A model generated the notes under the pieces. It was not told where the DNA came from, did not search any database, and saw nothing but the letters and a program-made list of their open reading frames with translations. A DNA stretch of 64,000 nt, from positions 3,038,001 to 3,102,000 of the forward strand of contig NZ_CP011072.1 in the NCBI RefSeq assembly GCF_001190925.1, given 5' to 3'. Shown piece by piece: positions 1 through 9,192 of the stretch (its first letter is position 1; every line of letters begins with the position of its first letter). The DNA comes from Azoarcus sp. CIB (GTDB lineage: Bacteria > Pseudomonadota > Gammaproteobacteria > Burkholderiales > Rhodocyclaceae). The translations under genes were made by a program, and so were the position numbers.

Positions 1-13
1 CGCCGCGCGCCCG

Positions 14-48
14 CTCAGTTGCCCCTCAAGTGGCCCCTCAGTTGCCCC
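14..48. repeat. Short tandem direct repeat at the end of the secretion operon
   Basis: CTCAGTTGCCCC occurs at 14-25 and 37-48 with a diverged middle copy (CTCAAGTGGCCC) between them. The last copy contains the stop codon of the sigma-54 activator gene. On the plus strand, 31-46 also reads TGGCCCCTCAGTTGCC, which matches a -24/-12 element (GG-N10-GC). It points antisense into the activator gene and may be chance. Confidence 0.4.
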
Positions 49-1339
49 CCTCGCCGCGCGAGGAATTCCCTTTGCGGAAGTCCTTCGAGTGGATGCCGTG
101 CTTCTTCAACAGCGTCTGCAGGTGCGACCGGTTCATGTCGCAGCGGCGGGCCAGTTCGGCCACCGTTCCGCCCACCTGCTCCAGCCCGCGTTCCAGGAAC
201 TGCTTCTCGGCTTCGTCGCTCGCGACCCGCTTGGCGTCGCTGAGCGAGATCGCTTCCGCCGCGGCGGCCACGCCGGCCACGGGGGCAGTCGCCGCTGGCG
301 ACACCGCGGGCGCGGGCCGGATGTCGGGCGGCAGGTGTTCGAGATCGGCCGTTTCGCCGGCGAGACAGGACAGGCGATAGATCAGATTGCGCAGCTCGCG
401 GATGTTGCCGGGATAGCGGTAGCGCAGCAGGAAGTCGCGCAAGCGCGACGACATCTTGATCGGCCGGCGCTTGAGCGCTTCCGCCGCCTCATCGCCGAAG
501 AAGGCGAACAGCAGCGGGATCTCGTCCCGGCGCTCGCGCAGCGGCGGCAGGGTCAGGTGGATGACGCTGAGGCGATAGAACAGGTCCTCGCGGAAGGTCC
601 CCTCCTCGCTCAGGCGCCGCAGGTTGCGGTTGGTCGCGGCGACGATGCGCGCGTCCACCGCGATCGGCTCGTCGGAACCGACGCGCTGGATCTCGTGCGA
701 TTCCAGCACCCGCAACAGCTTCACCTGCCCGGGCAACGGCAGTTCGCCGATCTCGTCGAGGAAGATGGTGCCGGTGTGGGCGCTCTCGAACTTGCCCTTG
801 CGGTCGCTGACGGCGCCCGTGAATGCGCCCTTGCGGTGGCCGAAGAGTTCGGATTCCAGCAGGTTTTCCGGAATTGCGCCGCAGTTCACCGAGATGTAGG
901 GCTTGTCCGGGCGCGAACCGTTGGCGTGGATGACCTTCGCCATCAACTCCTTGCCGGTGCCGCTCTCACCGTCGATCAGCACGGGCAGGTCGGTCGGCGC
1001 GGCCTTCTCGGCGATCTCCAGGGCTTCGAGGAGCTGCGGATTGTCGCCGAACGCGCCTTCGAATACGAAGCTGCGATCGAGCAAGGCGCGCCGCCGCGCA
1101 CCGGGCGCCAGATCCGCGGGCGCAGCCTCGGTCGCCGCCGCCTGCACGAAGCGTTCCTTGTGCGACAGCTGCATGACCTCGTCGCGCAGCGTGTTCGCCT
1201 GGCGCAGCAGTTTCTCGATCTCGGGCCGCGCAAGGGTCGACGCCCAGCGCAGCGTCGAGCGCAGGATCTCGATCTTCTCCAGCAGTCCCGCGTAGGAGAT
1301 CGCCGAACTGCCGCGCGAACCGGGGGCCAGGATCTTCAT
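38..1339 (-). CDS. Sigma-54-dependent transcriptional activator (AAA+ and Fis-type HTH, no receiver domain)
   Basis: This 433-residue protein is a bacterial enhancer-binding protein that would use ATP hydrolysis to open sigma-54 promoters. Visible motifs are Walker A GESGTGKE, the sigma-54 contact loop GAFTGA, a Walker B region ending FLDEIGELPLPGQ, the sensor stretch VAATNRNL, and a C-terminal Fis-like helix-turn-helix (VAELARRCDMNRSHLQTLLKK). The first about 85 residues are helical and contain no receiver, GAF or PAS domain that I recognise, so the input signal is unknown. The start at 1339 overlaps the stop of the upstream exporter gene as ATGA, which implies translational coupling. Being last in the peptide-export operon, it is the obvious candidate activator of the -24/-12 promoter at 13745-13760; that link is inference. 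Confidence 0.93.
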   Translation of the reverse strand: MKILAPGSRGSSAISYAGLLEKIEILRSTLRWASTLARPEIEKLLRQANTLRDEVMQLSHKERFVQAAATEAAPADLAPGARRRALLDRSFVFEGAFGDNPQLLEALEIAEKAAPTDLPVLIDGESGTGKELMAKVIHANGSRPDKPYISVNCGAIPENLLESELFGHRKGAFTGAVSDRKGKFESAHTGTIFLDEIGELPLPGQVKLLRVLESHEIQRVGSDEPIAVDARIVAATNRNLRRLSEEGTFREDLFYRLSVIHLTLPPLRERRDEIPLLFAFFGDEAAEALKRRPIKMSSRLRDFLLRYRYPGNIRELRNLIYRLSCLAGETADLEHLPPDIRPAPAVSPAATAPVAGVAAAAEAISLSDAKRVASDEAEKQFLERGLEQVGGTVAELARRCDMNRSHLQTLLKKHGIHSKDFRKGNSSRGEGGN

Positions 1340-4300
1340 GCCGCCGCCAGCTGTTTCTGCACCAGTTGGTAATACATGCCCTGGCGCGCGACAAGCTCGT
1401 CGTGCCGCCCCTGCTCGACGATTGCCCCTTCGTACAGCACCAGGATCTTGTCGGCGCGCATGATCGTCGACAGCCGGTGCGCGATGATCACCGCGGTGCG
1501 CCCCTTGAGGATCTCCTGCATGTTGCCGATGATGTTGCTTTCCGACTGGGTATCCAGGGCGGACGTCGCCTCGTCGAACACCAGCAGGCGGGGATCGTGG
1601 TACAGCGCGCGGGCGATGCACAGGCGCTGGATCTGCCCGCCCGAGAGCCCCATCCCGCGCTCGCCGACGATCTGCTCGTAGCCCAGCGGCAGCTTGCGGA
1701 TGAAGGCATGCGCATCGGCCATCTTCGCCACTTCCTCGATGCGCCGGCGGTCCGGGGTCTCGTCACCGCTGGCGATGTTCTCGGCAATGGTCCCCGAGAA
1801 CAGCAGGTTGCTCTGCATCACGTAGCCGACCTGGGCGCGGTAGTACTCCTTGTCGATCACGCTCATGTCGTAGCCGTCGACCACGATGCGCCCGTCCGAC
1901 GGCGGGTAGAAACCGACCAGCAGCTTCGCCAGGGTCGTCTTGCCCGAGCCGCTGCGGCCGACGATGGCGATCAGTTCGCCCGGCTTGATGTCGAAGCTGA
2001 TGTTCTCCAGCACGTAGGCCGTTTCGTTGCCGCCGTAGCGGAAATACACGCCTTCGAGGCTGATCTCGCCCTTCAGGTCGGGCAGCACGACGCGCGAGGC
2101 GACGTCCCCGGGACGCTGTTCGGGCTCGATGTCGAGCACGTCGCCGAGGCGCTCCATCGCAACCGCCGCGTCATTGACCTGGCTCCACAGCGCAACAAGG
2201 CCCATGAGTGGCGCCAGCACGCTGCCCATCATCGCGTTGAAGGCCATCAGCTGGCCGACCGTGAGTTCGTGCGCAAGGACCTGATTGGCGCCGACCCACA
2301 GGATCGTGATCGTGGTCGCCGAGTTGAGCAGCTGACTGACGAAGCCCACCCACACGTTGAACATCTTCGCCCGGTACTGCACCGCGAGCGCCTTGGCGTA
2401 TTTCTTCTCCCACTTCAGGCGCACCGGGCGTTCGATGCCCATGCCCTTGATCGTCTCGACCCCGCCGAGCGCCTCCATCAGGAAGGCTTGCGCTTCGGTC
2501 GAGGCGCTGAACATTTCCCGCGCGTAGTTCTTGACCTTGGGCGTGACGACCACCGTCAGCACCATGATCGGGATGACGAAGGCGATCAGCAGCAGCGTCA
2601 TCTTCACGTTGTAGAGGAACAGGATCGTGAAGTAGATGAACACCATCAGCAGGTTCAGCACCGTCGTGACCGTCGACTCGGTGAGGAAGGCGCGGATCGT
2701 CTGGTTTTCCTGGAAGCGCGCGAGGATGTCGCCGGTCTTGCGCTTGGCGAAGAAGGAGAACGGCAGCGACATCGTGTGCTTGAAGAACTGCGACATCATC
2801 GCGAAGTCCATGTTGCGCACCATGAAGTTCGCGAGAAACGCGCGGATCGTCGACATGAGGTGCGTCGACAGGTTGGTGATGATCAGCCCGGCGATCAGCA
2901 GGTGCAGCAGGCTCACGTTCTCATGCACGATCACGCCGTCGAGGATGTTCTGGATGATGAGCGGCGGCACGATGCCCAGCACCTGGATCACGAAGGTCGC
3001 CATCACCAGGTGGGCGAGGATCTTCTTGTAGGGGCGCAGGTAGCCGACGAAGCGAATCCACGGCGAGCGCGCCGCCGCCATCTGCACGAGGTTCTGTCCG
3101 GGGCTGAACAGCAGGCAGGTGCCGCTCCAGCCGCGCTCGAAGTCCTCGACGGCCATCTGCCGGAAGCCGAGCGCCGGATCGGCGACCCACACCTGCTTCT
3201 TCGATACGCCGTAGACGACGATGTAGTGGTAACCCTCCCAGTGCGCGATGAAGGGCAGCTCGAAGCCCTGCAGCGCGTCGAAGGTGCACTGCACGCCGCG
3301 CGTCGTGAAGCCGAGCGACTCGCCCGCGCGCGCGAGGCTCTCCAGCGTCGCGCCCTGCGTCGTGACGTTGGCGAGTTCGCGCAGCTTGCCCAGCGTCATC
3401 GGAATGTCGAAGTGGCGGCAGATCATCGCCAGGCAGGCGGCGCCGCAGTCCATCTCCTCGGCCTGCTCGACCAGCGGGAAGCGGCGGATCACCCGCTCGC
3501 CCATCTCCGGTTTCGACTGCAGGTCGAGCATGACCTTCAGCTTGCGTCGGTCCGCGAGCTTCTTCTGGCGCTCCAGCTCGCGTTCGACGAAGCGGATGCG
3601 CTCCTCCAGCACCTCGCGCAGCTTCGGGTTGCGCTCCAGGATCAGGTGCACCGATTTCTCCGGCACGACCAGCAGCGTCGTGTCGGTCGTCGCGATGACG
3701 GAGGCCATCTGCTCCTGACGCATCATGCAGGCCTTCTCGCCGAAGATCTCGCCGTGGCCCAGCGTCGCAAGCACGTATTCGTTGCCCTGCTCGCTGCGCA
3801 CGACGCGCACTTCGCCGTGGCGCACCACGTACAGGCGGCGGTCCTCGCGCCCGTCCTGCTTCAGGATCTCCTTGCCCGCGGCGACGCGCTTGACGCCGAC
3901 GCTGCGCACGAGCTCCTCGAGTTCCTTCTTGTCGACCTTGCCGCGCAGGTCGAAGAGCCGCGCGACCACGCCGCCCGCGGACCCGATCGCGACGTAGCTG
4001 GTGATGAAGGCCAGCGCGGCGGGGTTCTGCGCGATGATCGGTTCGATCGCCTTGCGCGGCACCAGCAGCAGCTCGGTCTTGGCCGAGGCGCGTGCCGAGA
4101 ATTCGTGGCGGTACTCGCGCAACATGGCCATCTCGGCGACGACCTCGCCCGTCTTGCGCACGCCGAGGCTCACTTCCTTGCCGTGCTCGTCGGCGAAGAC
4201 GCGCACCGAGCCGGAACGGATCACGAACACGCCCTCGGCCGCCTCGCCCGCGTTGCACACCGTCTCGCCGAAGGCCAGGAAGCGCGACTGGCACTGCTCG

Positions 4301-4407
4301 GCAAGCCGTTCGAGCTCGTCGCGCGTGAAGGGCGACAGCAGCTCGACGGACGCCAGGAAGTCGGCCAGCGATTCGGTTTGCGGGGGCGTTTTCGGGGGAG
4401 CGTCCAT
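1336..4407 (-). CDS. Peptidase-containing ABC exporter with two N-terminal cyclic-nucleotide-binding domains (HetC-like)
   Basis: This 1023-residue inner-membrane exporter would cleave and export double-glycine-leader peptides. Two cNMP-binding-like domains occupy about residues 20-145 and 165-275. In the second, the FGE motif is present (222-224) but the usual phosphate-binding Arg is not obvious. A C39 peptidase follows (about 305-435) with Gln315, Cys321 (MDCGAACLA), His394 and Asp410, so the catalytic set looks intact. The membrane domain spans about 455-760. The nucleotide-binding domain has Walker A GRSGSGKTT (817-825), signature LSGGQ (about 921) and Walker B LLVFDE (941-946). The architecture matches cyanobacterial HetC-type exporters. 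It lies 20 bp after the parvulin-like gene and overlaps the activator gene. Its likely substrates are the three GG peptides at 12716-13672. Confidence 0.94.
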   Translation of the reverse strand: MDAPPKTPPQTESLADFLASVELLSPFTRDELERLAEQCQSRFLAFGETVCNAGEAAEGVFVIRSGSVRVFADEHGKEVSLGVRKTGEVVAEMAMLREYRHEFSARASAKTELLLVPRKAIEPIIAQNPAALAFITSYVAIGSAGGVVARLFDLRGKVDKKELEELVRSVGVKRVAAGKEILKQDGREDRRLYVVRHGEVRVVRSEQGNEYVLATLGHGEIFGEKACMMRQEQMASVIATTDTTLLVVPEKSVHLILERNPKLREVLEERIRFVERELERQKKLADRRKLKVMLDLQSKPEMGERVIRRFPLVEQAEEMDCGAACLAMICRHFDIPMTLGKLRELANVTTQGATLESLARAGESLGFTTRGVQCTFDALQGFELPFIAHWEGYHYIVVYGVSKKQVWVADPALGFRQMAVEDFERGWSGTCLLFSPGQNLVQMAAARSPWIRFVGYLRPYKKILAHLVMATFVIQVLGIVPPLIIQNILDGVIVHENVSLLHLLIAGLIITNLSTHLMSTIRAFLANFMVRNMDFAMMSQFFKHTMSLPFSFFAKRKTGDILARFQENQTIRAFLTESTVTTVLNLLMVFIYFTILFLYNVKMTLLLIAFVIPIMVLTVVVTPKVKNYAREMFSASTEAQAFLMEALGGVETIKGMGIERPVRLKWEKKYAKALAVQYRAKMFNVWVGFVSQLLNSATTITILWVGANQVLAHELTVGQLMAFNAMMGSVLAPLMGLVALWSQVNDAAVAMERLGDVLDIEPEQRPGDVASRVVLPDLKGEISLEGVYFRYGGNETAYVLENISFDIKPGELIAIVGRSGSGKTTLAKLLVGFYPPSDGRIVVDGYDMSVIDKEYYRAQVGYVMQSNLLFSGTIAENIASGDETPDRRRIEEVAKMADAHAFIRKLPLGYEQIVGERGMGLSGGQIQRLCIARALYHDPRLLVFDEATSALDTQSESNIIGNMQEILKGRTAVIIAHRLSTIMRADKILVLYEGAIVEQGRHDELVARQGMYYQLVQKQLAAA

Positions 4408-4427
4408 GGTCTGCCGGCCTCGCGTGC

Positions 4428-5180
4428 TTAACGCACTTCGATGACGTGTTCCTGCGCCCGCACCGCCAGCCAGGCGTCGCGCAGCAGGCGCCGCACCTCG
4501 GCCGCGGTGTCGGCGTCGAGGCGTGCCGGGTTCTTCGCGTTCACGAGGAAGATCTCGAAGAACGAGCGGTCGGATGCGGCGAAGGGTCCGAGCAGGTCGC
4601 CGACGTTGGCGTTGAAGACCTTGGCCTCGATCTCGGTCTTGAGCGAGCCGCGCAACACCGTGCCGATGTAGCCGCCCTGCTCGCGGGTGTCGGCGATCGA
4701 GTGTTCGCGCGCCAACTCGCCGAAGCTGTCGGGGTCGTCCGCCAGCAGCGACATCATCTCCTTCGCCTGGCCTTCGTTCTCGAGCACGATATGGCTCACC
4801 TCGATGCTGTCAAAGCGCGGCGAATTGAGCTGGAAGAATTCCTCCACCGCCCGGTCGCTGCAGACGTGCTGCATCATCTTTTCCTGGTACAGGCCGTCGA
4901 TGATGAATTCCTCGAACTCGTCGAGGCTCACCCCCAGCGCGTCGAGGTAGCGATTCATGTCGGCCGCGCGGTGCAGGTTCAGCACGCGGCGGTACTGGTC
5001 CGCACGCTCCTGGATTTCCTCGGCCGACACCGGAATCCCCTGCTTCTTCGCCGCGTGCACGGCGACCCGGTCACGCACGATCTCGTCGACGAGACCCTCG
5101 AATCGTCCCGTCAGCTTCAGGATCCGCACGAATTCCTCGGTGCCGATGTTTTCATCATCGATTCGCACGATCGCCGTCAT
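4428..5180 (-). CDS. Parvulin-like (PpiC/SurA type) peptidyl-prolyl isomerase or chaperone without signal peptide
   Basis: The 250-residue product has a SurA-like N-terminal helical region (about 1-120) and a C-terminal parvulin-type domain (about 125-225). Recognisable elements are IEVSHIVL, FGELAREHSIADTREQGGYIG and the FNANVGDLLGPF stretch. Unlike SurA or PpiD there is no signal peptide or membrane anchor; the protein starts MTAIVRIDDENIG, so it should act in the cytoplasm. It sits between the HlyD adaptor (33 bp) and the exporter (20 bp), with a clear AAGGAG ribosome site. It may keep the precursor peptides unfolded or deliver them to the C39 exporter (inference). PPIase-like genes next to peptidase-containing exporters are seen in other GG-peptide clusters, but the function here is unproven. 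Confidence 0.85.
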   Translation of the reverse strand: MTAIVRIDDENIGTEEFVRILKLTGRFEGLVDEIVRDRVAVHAAKKQGIPVSAEEIQERADQYRRVLNLHRAADMNRYLDALGVSLDEFEEFIIDGLYQEKMMQHVCSDRAVEEFFQLNSPRFDSIEVSHIVLENEGQAKEMMSLLADDPDSFGELAREHSIADTREQGGYIGTVLRGSLKTEIEAKVFNANVGDLLGPFAASDRSFFEIFLVNAKNPARLDADTAAEVRRLLRDAWLAVRAQEHVIEVR

Positions 5181-5213
5181 GTCATGTGCTCCTTGAGGTA
5201 AACGCCTGTCGCA

Positions 5214-6602
5214 TCAACCGCTGATCTGGCGGAACGGGTCCAGCGCGAGGTCGATCACGCGACGCTCGCGCACCACGATCTCGGCGGTGGCCGTCATGCC
5301 GTAGCGGACCGGGTACTTGGTGTCCGAGACGAGGTAGTGATCGCGGGCGAGCGTCACGTGGCCCTCGTAGACCGGCTCCTTGGTCTTCGCCGACGCCGCC
5401 GTCGCGGGCGAGATGAATTCGAGCGTGCCGTCGATGAGGCCGTAGCGCTGGTACGGGAAGGCATTGAACTTCAGCTTCACCGGCAAGCCTTCGCGCAGGA
5501 AGGCGCGGTCGCGTTCGGCGATCTCCATCTTGATCACCGCGCGCGCGTCCTTCGGCGCGATGCCGCCGAGCGGCGTGTTCGCCTGGATCTTGTCGCCGGG
5601 CTGGGTCGAGCTGACATCGGTGACGACGCCGTCGACCGGCGCGAGGATCAGCAGGAAGTTGTCCTTGTCGATGTTCTCGAAACGGATCCGCTCGGCTGCC
5701 TGCGCCGCGAGGCGCGCCGTCTGCAATTGCAGCCGCAGCTTGTCCTCCTCCTTCGCGACTTCGCGCGAGGCCGCGTCATGCTCGATCCGCAGCCGCGTCA
5801 CTTCCTGATCGCTGCTTTCGAGTTCGGCGCTCGCCTTCGCGGTCTCCTGGCTCAAGCGGAAGTCCAGTTCGCCGAGCCGGGATTGCGCGACGCGCAAGGC
5901 ATTTTCCGCCGCGAGCCAGGCGGTCTTCTTCGTTTCGACCTGCAGCTGCGACACGCCCCCGCCGCCGGGCAGCGCGAACAGGCTCTGGTACTTGTCGAAC
6001 TCCAGCTTCGTCGCGTCGCGCGTCCGGCGCGCGTTGTCGAGCTCGCTGCGCGCCTGCTGCAGCTGCGCCTTCTGGCCCTCGGCGAGTTTGGTCGTGCCTT
6101 CGGCGATGCGCTTCTCATGCACGTGCAGGGCCGCCTCGATCTGCTGCTTCAACGCTTCGGCCTTGCGCTCGAGCAGCGCCTTGCGCTCGGGAAAGCGTTT
6201 CCATTCGCGCTCGGCATCCTCGAGCTTCAATTGCGCCTCCAGCGCATGCGTCGCAGCCTCGACCGCGCCACGGGCGTTGAGCCGCGCCAGCACGTCGCCC
6301 TTCGACACCGGCTGCCCCGGCTCCATGTAGACGTCCGCCAGCTCGCCGTCGATGGGCGCGTAGACGCGGCGGACTTCCGACTCGGGCGCAAGAATGCCGG
6401 GCGCCGTCACGATCACGTCGGCATGCCCGACGAAGGACCAGATCAGGGTGGCCACCACCAGGCCCAGCATCACGACGACGAGCGCCAGGCTCAGTCGCCC
6501 CGGCTCCGCCGTGAGGATCTCGATGCCCTCGGCGCTGTGATCCTCCAGGGCCTCGGTCAGCGGCCTGAGGTGACTTCCACTGAGGTGACCTTCATTCTTC
6601 AT
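5214..6602 (-). CDS. HlyD-family membrane fusion protein of a type I secretion system
   Basis: The 462-residue protein has a short cytoplasmic N-terminus, one transmembrane helix at about residues 38-58 and a biotinyl-lipoyl half-domain (ILAPESEVRRVYAPIDGELADVY region). A long alpha-hairpin coiled coil follows (about 115-300, rich in E, K, R, A and Q), then a beta-barrel and the second lipoyl half. This is the standard layout of the periplasmic adaptor joining an ABC exporter to a TolC-like channel. Its start overlaps the end of the FHA-membrane protein gene by 11 bp. The N-terminal repeat GHLSGSHL comes from a tandem CTGAGGTGAC duplication near 6565-6590. It should pair with the exporter at 1336-4407 and the outer-membrane factor at 9182-10588. 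Confidence 0.93.
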   Translation of the reverse strand: MKNEGHLSGSHLRPLTEALEDHSAEGIEILTAEPGRLSLALVVVMLGLVVATLIWSFVGHADVIVTAPGILAPESEVRRVYAPIDGELADVYMEPGQPVSKGDVLARLNARGAVEAATHALEAQLKLEDAEREWKRFPERKALLERKAEALKQQIEAALHVHEKRIAEGTTKLAEGQKAQLQQARSELDNARRTRDATKLEFDKYQSLFALPGGGGVSQLQVETKKTAWLAAENALRVAQSRLGELDFRLSQETAKASAELESSDQEVTRLRIEHDAASREVAKEEDKLRLQLQTARLAAQAAERIRFENIDKDNFLLILAPVDGVVTDVSSTQPGDKIQANTPLGGIAPKDARAVIKMEIAERDRAFLREGLPVKLKFNAFPYQRYGLIDGTLEFISPATAASAKTKEPVYEGHVTLARDHYLVSDTKYPVRYGMTATAEIVVRERRVIDLALDPFRQISG

Positions 6603-9072
6603 CGCTCCGACCTCCGATCAGCGCGAGCTTGGCCTTCAGCAAGCCGGGCTCCAGCACCATGTGCAGATCCCGCAACGAGCGGCGCTGCAGTTCGGTCTCC
6701 GTATCGATCTCGTCCGCGAGCGCGCTCCACTTCGCGGCGTCTGCGGCGTTCAGCAGCTGGTAGATGCGCATCGCCTGCTGCATGTCGGCGTGCGCTTCGG
6801 ACAGCAGGCGGGCCTGCGAGCGGAAGGCCCCCGAGATGCCGGATTCGAGCCGGTGCTCGCCGCCGATGCCGCCGTTGCTCCGGTACTGGCGCCACATCCC
6901 TTGCGCCCGGTTCAGCAGTTCGTTCGCCCGGCCCAGCGCCTTTTCGCGATAGACGCGCACGTCCGCTTCGGTCGCGCGGACGAACCAGCTGTCTTCGTCG
7001 GTATCGAGTGAACTGTAGAACGCCAGCAGCCGCTCGTCGTATCCCTTGCTGCCGCGCACCTGCTGCAGCTCCGTGAACTGCTGCTGCACGGCCTTGCGGT
7101 GCTCGAGCTGGCGTGCTGCCACGTCGGCCCACGGTCCGGTCGAGACCTGCTGCAGGGCAGCGAACGTCTGGTCCGCCTTGCCTTCACGCCATGCGGCGGA
7201 GGCCGCGCGATAGTGGCGCAGGAGATCCGCCGATGGCAGCCGGCTCGCCCCGAGCTTCGCGAACTGCGCCTGGAAGGGCGGTGTCGCGAACTTCAGCTTG
7301 TCGAGGACGGCGACGAGGGGCCCCAGCTTGCCCGCGCTCATTGCGCCATCGAGCGCGACGTACTGGCGCAAGTCCTCGCGCAGGGCGTCGATCCCAGCGA
7401 GTCGCGGGTACTTGTCGGCGTATTCGTTCAACACCGCGTCCAGCGCCTCCGGCCGGTCCTGCGCCAGTTCCTCCGTGATGCTCGCGTTCAGGCGCTCGAT
7501 CGCGGCGAGATAGACCGATTCGTCCCCTTCCAGCCTGCGCAGGTGGGTCAACGCTTCAGCATAGACGTCCTTGAACGCCGGCACGTGTGCCCCGATCAGG
7601 GCGAGCGCCCGCTGGTGCCCCTTGGCGTCGTCGTTCCAGCGCTGCAACAGGCCCCTGATCCGCTCCTCATCCGCATACATGCGGATCGGGGCAGCTGCGC
7701 CGCGCCGTTCACGCACGAACTGTTCGAGGGCCGCGATCCATTCGAGCTCACCGAGCAGTGCCTGCGCATCGGTATTGTGGCGAGCGCCCGTCTTCATGTC
7801 GGCGAGCACGGCCGTCGCCCGGTCGAAGCCGCCAGCGTGCAGGCTCTCGATCCACTCGGGGAGCTTCGCCTTCAACAAGGCCTCGGTGCCGAGTGCCTCC
7901 AGCGCCGCGTCGTCCGGGTTCCGGGCCAGGTATTCATCGGCGGCGGCGAGCGCCTGCGCATAGGCGCCATCGGCGATGAGATCCCTGATTTCCCGCTCGG
8001 TGGAGCCGATGAAATACACCCCGACCGCGATCGCCACGAGCAGCACCAGCCCGGGGATCCCCCAGCGCAGCGCACGCTGCTTCGCCGCGCGATCGTCACC
8101 CGCAAAGGCCTTGCCCAATTCGCGCACCAGGATCGCGGCCCGGCTGCGCTCGCGCTCCACCACCTGCGGTGGCGCTTCCTCGGCGCGCGCGTCGTCGTTG
8201 TTGAGTTCGTCCTGCGGGGCACCGGGATCGTTGCAGAAAATATCGAGGAAGGAGTCGGCTGCCGCGACGAAGGTCGTGCGGTCGGCATTGGCATGGGGAT
8301 CGGCGGCGACGGCGTCGACAGGGCTGAACGTGGTCAGCGTCGGATCGGTCTCGGGTTCGCGCTGCAGGCTGACCGTGTACACGAAATGACTGCCGGCAAA
8401 TCCCAGCACCGTGCCGTCGCGCAGTTCGACGGCATGCTCGTCGAGCCGCGTTCCGTCCACGAAGGTTCCGTTCGTACTGCCCAGGTCCTCGACGAAGGGC
8501 GCATTGCTCTTCAGGAAGATATGGGCATGGCGCCGCGACACATAATTCACCTGATGGGGGCTCGCCTCCTTGTAGCGCGCGAACACCTCGTCGGCCTTGC
8601 TGATCAGGAAGGGGAAACGGGCGATGACGATGGGCTGGAGCCCGAGGTCGTCGCGCACGGGCGTGAGCGTCAGGCTGAGCAGCGCGCCCGCACGCCGCGG
8701 TTTCGTCGTGCGCGGCGCGATCTTGACGCGATACGTCAGCGTTCCGCCCAGGCCGATCTCGTCGCGGTCGTACAGCCTGCACGGCTTCTCCTGCACGGCA
8801 ACGCCGTTCACGCTCGTGCCGTTCTTGCTGCCCAGGTCGGCGACGTAAAGCGCGCCGCCCTCCCAGAAGATCCGCGCATGGCGACGCGACAGCTCGGCGA
8901 CGAGCTCGCAGTCATACGACGCGAACGGCGACTCGTTGCGCCCGATCGCGAACAGGTTCTCCTCGATGAGGATCTCGCCCAGTTCCGGATGCGATTTGGG
9001 CTTGAGCCGAACATCGAAGTCCTGTTCGGCCGTTGCCTGCATCGCGGCGGAAAAGGCTTCGTCAGCGGTCAT
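6592..9072 (-). CDS. Membrane protein with two FHA domains and a large helical C-terminal region
   Basis: This 826-residue protein carries two FHA phospho-threonine-binding domains in the cytoplasmic part. FHA1 (about 22-116) has GRNES, LSRRHARI and DLGSKNGTSVNG; FHA2 (about 147-235) has VSRRHAHIF and DLGSTNGTFVDG. An acidic linker leads to one transmembrane helix at about 338-356. The remaining about 470 residues are predicted by eye to be helical and repeat-rich (TPR-like at first), presumably periplasmic. I do not recognise a catalytic domain. It lies upstream of and overlaps the hlyD-like gene. The likely role is a scaffold that senses kinase output and contacts the secretion machinery across the membrane. 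That is inference from FHA proteins in other secretion systems. Confidence 0.85.
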   Translation of the reverse strand: MTADEAFSAAMQATAEQDFDVRLKPKSHPELGEILIEENLFAIGRNESPFASYDCELVAELSRRHARIFWEGGALYVADLGSKNGTSVNGVAVQEKPCRLYDRDEIGLGGTLTYRVKIAPRTTKPRRAGALLSLTLTPVRDDLGLQPIVIARFPFLISKADEVFARYKEASPHQVNYVSRRHAHIFLKSNAPFVEDLGSTNGTFVDGTRLDEHAVELRDGTVLGFAGSHFVYTVSLQREPETDPTLTTFSPVDAVAADPHANADRTTFVAAADSFLDIFCNDPGAPQDELNNDDARAEEAPPQVVERERSRAAILVRELGKAFAGDDRAAKQRALRWGIPGLVLLVAIAVGVYFIGSTEREIRDLIADGAYAQALAAADEYLARNPDDAALEALGTEALLKAKLPEWIESLHAGGFDRATAVLADMKTGARHNTDAQALLGELEWIAALEQFVRERRGAAAPIRMYADEERIRGLLQRWNDDAKGHQRALALIGAHVPAFKDVYAEALTHLRRLEGDESVYLAAIERLNASITEELAQDRPEALDAVLNEYADKYPRLAGIDALREDLRQYVALDGAMSAGKLGPLVAVLDKLKFATPPFQAQFAKLGASRLPSADLLRHYRAASAAWREGKADQTFAALQQVSTGPWADVAARQLEHRKAVQQQFTELQQVRGSKGYDERLLAFYSSLDTDEDSWFVRATEADVRVYREKALGRANELLNRAQGMWRQYRSNGGIGGEHRLESGISGAFRSQARLLSEAHADMQQAMRIYQLLNAADAAKWSALADEIDTETELQRRSLRDLHMVLEPGLLKAKLALIGGRSDEE

Positions 9073-9110
9073 GTTGCGACACCAGGCTCATTCTTTTGGC
9101 GCCTCGGTTA

Positions 9111-9192
9111 TGTGCCTCAGTTGTGCGTCTTGCATGCGTGTCTTGCGTGCGTGTCGTGGTTAGGGCGCGCGCTTGTGTGCCTCAATTGCGCG
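9111..9192. repeat. Pair of 17-nt direct repeats flanking a GT-rich spacer
   Basis: TGTGCCTCAGTTGTGCG (9111-9127) and TGTGCCTCAATTGCGCG (9176-9192) are direct repeats with two mismatches. The second overlaps the stop codon of the outer-membrane-factor gene. Between them is a low-complexity GCGTGTCTTGCGTGCGTGTC stretch. The repeats resemble the CCTCAGTTG units at 14-48, at the other end of the operon. Function unknown. Confidence 0.4.

Noticed and set aside
1366-4431. 1021-codon open frame antisense to the exporter gene
   Set aside because: The frame results from high GC codon bias opposite a clear CNB-C39-ABC gene; its translation is His/Arg/Asp-rich low-complexity with no recognisable domain or ribosome site.
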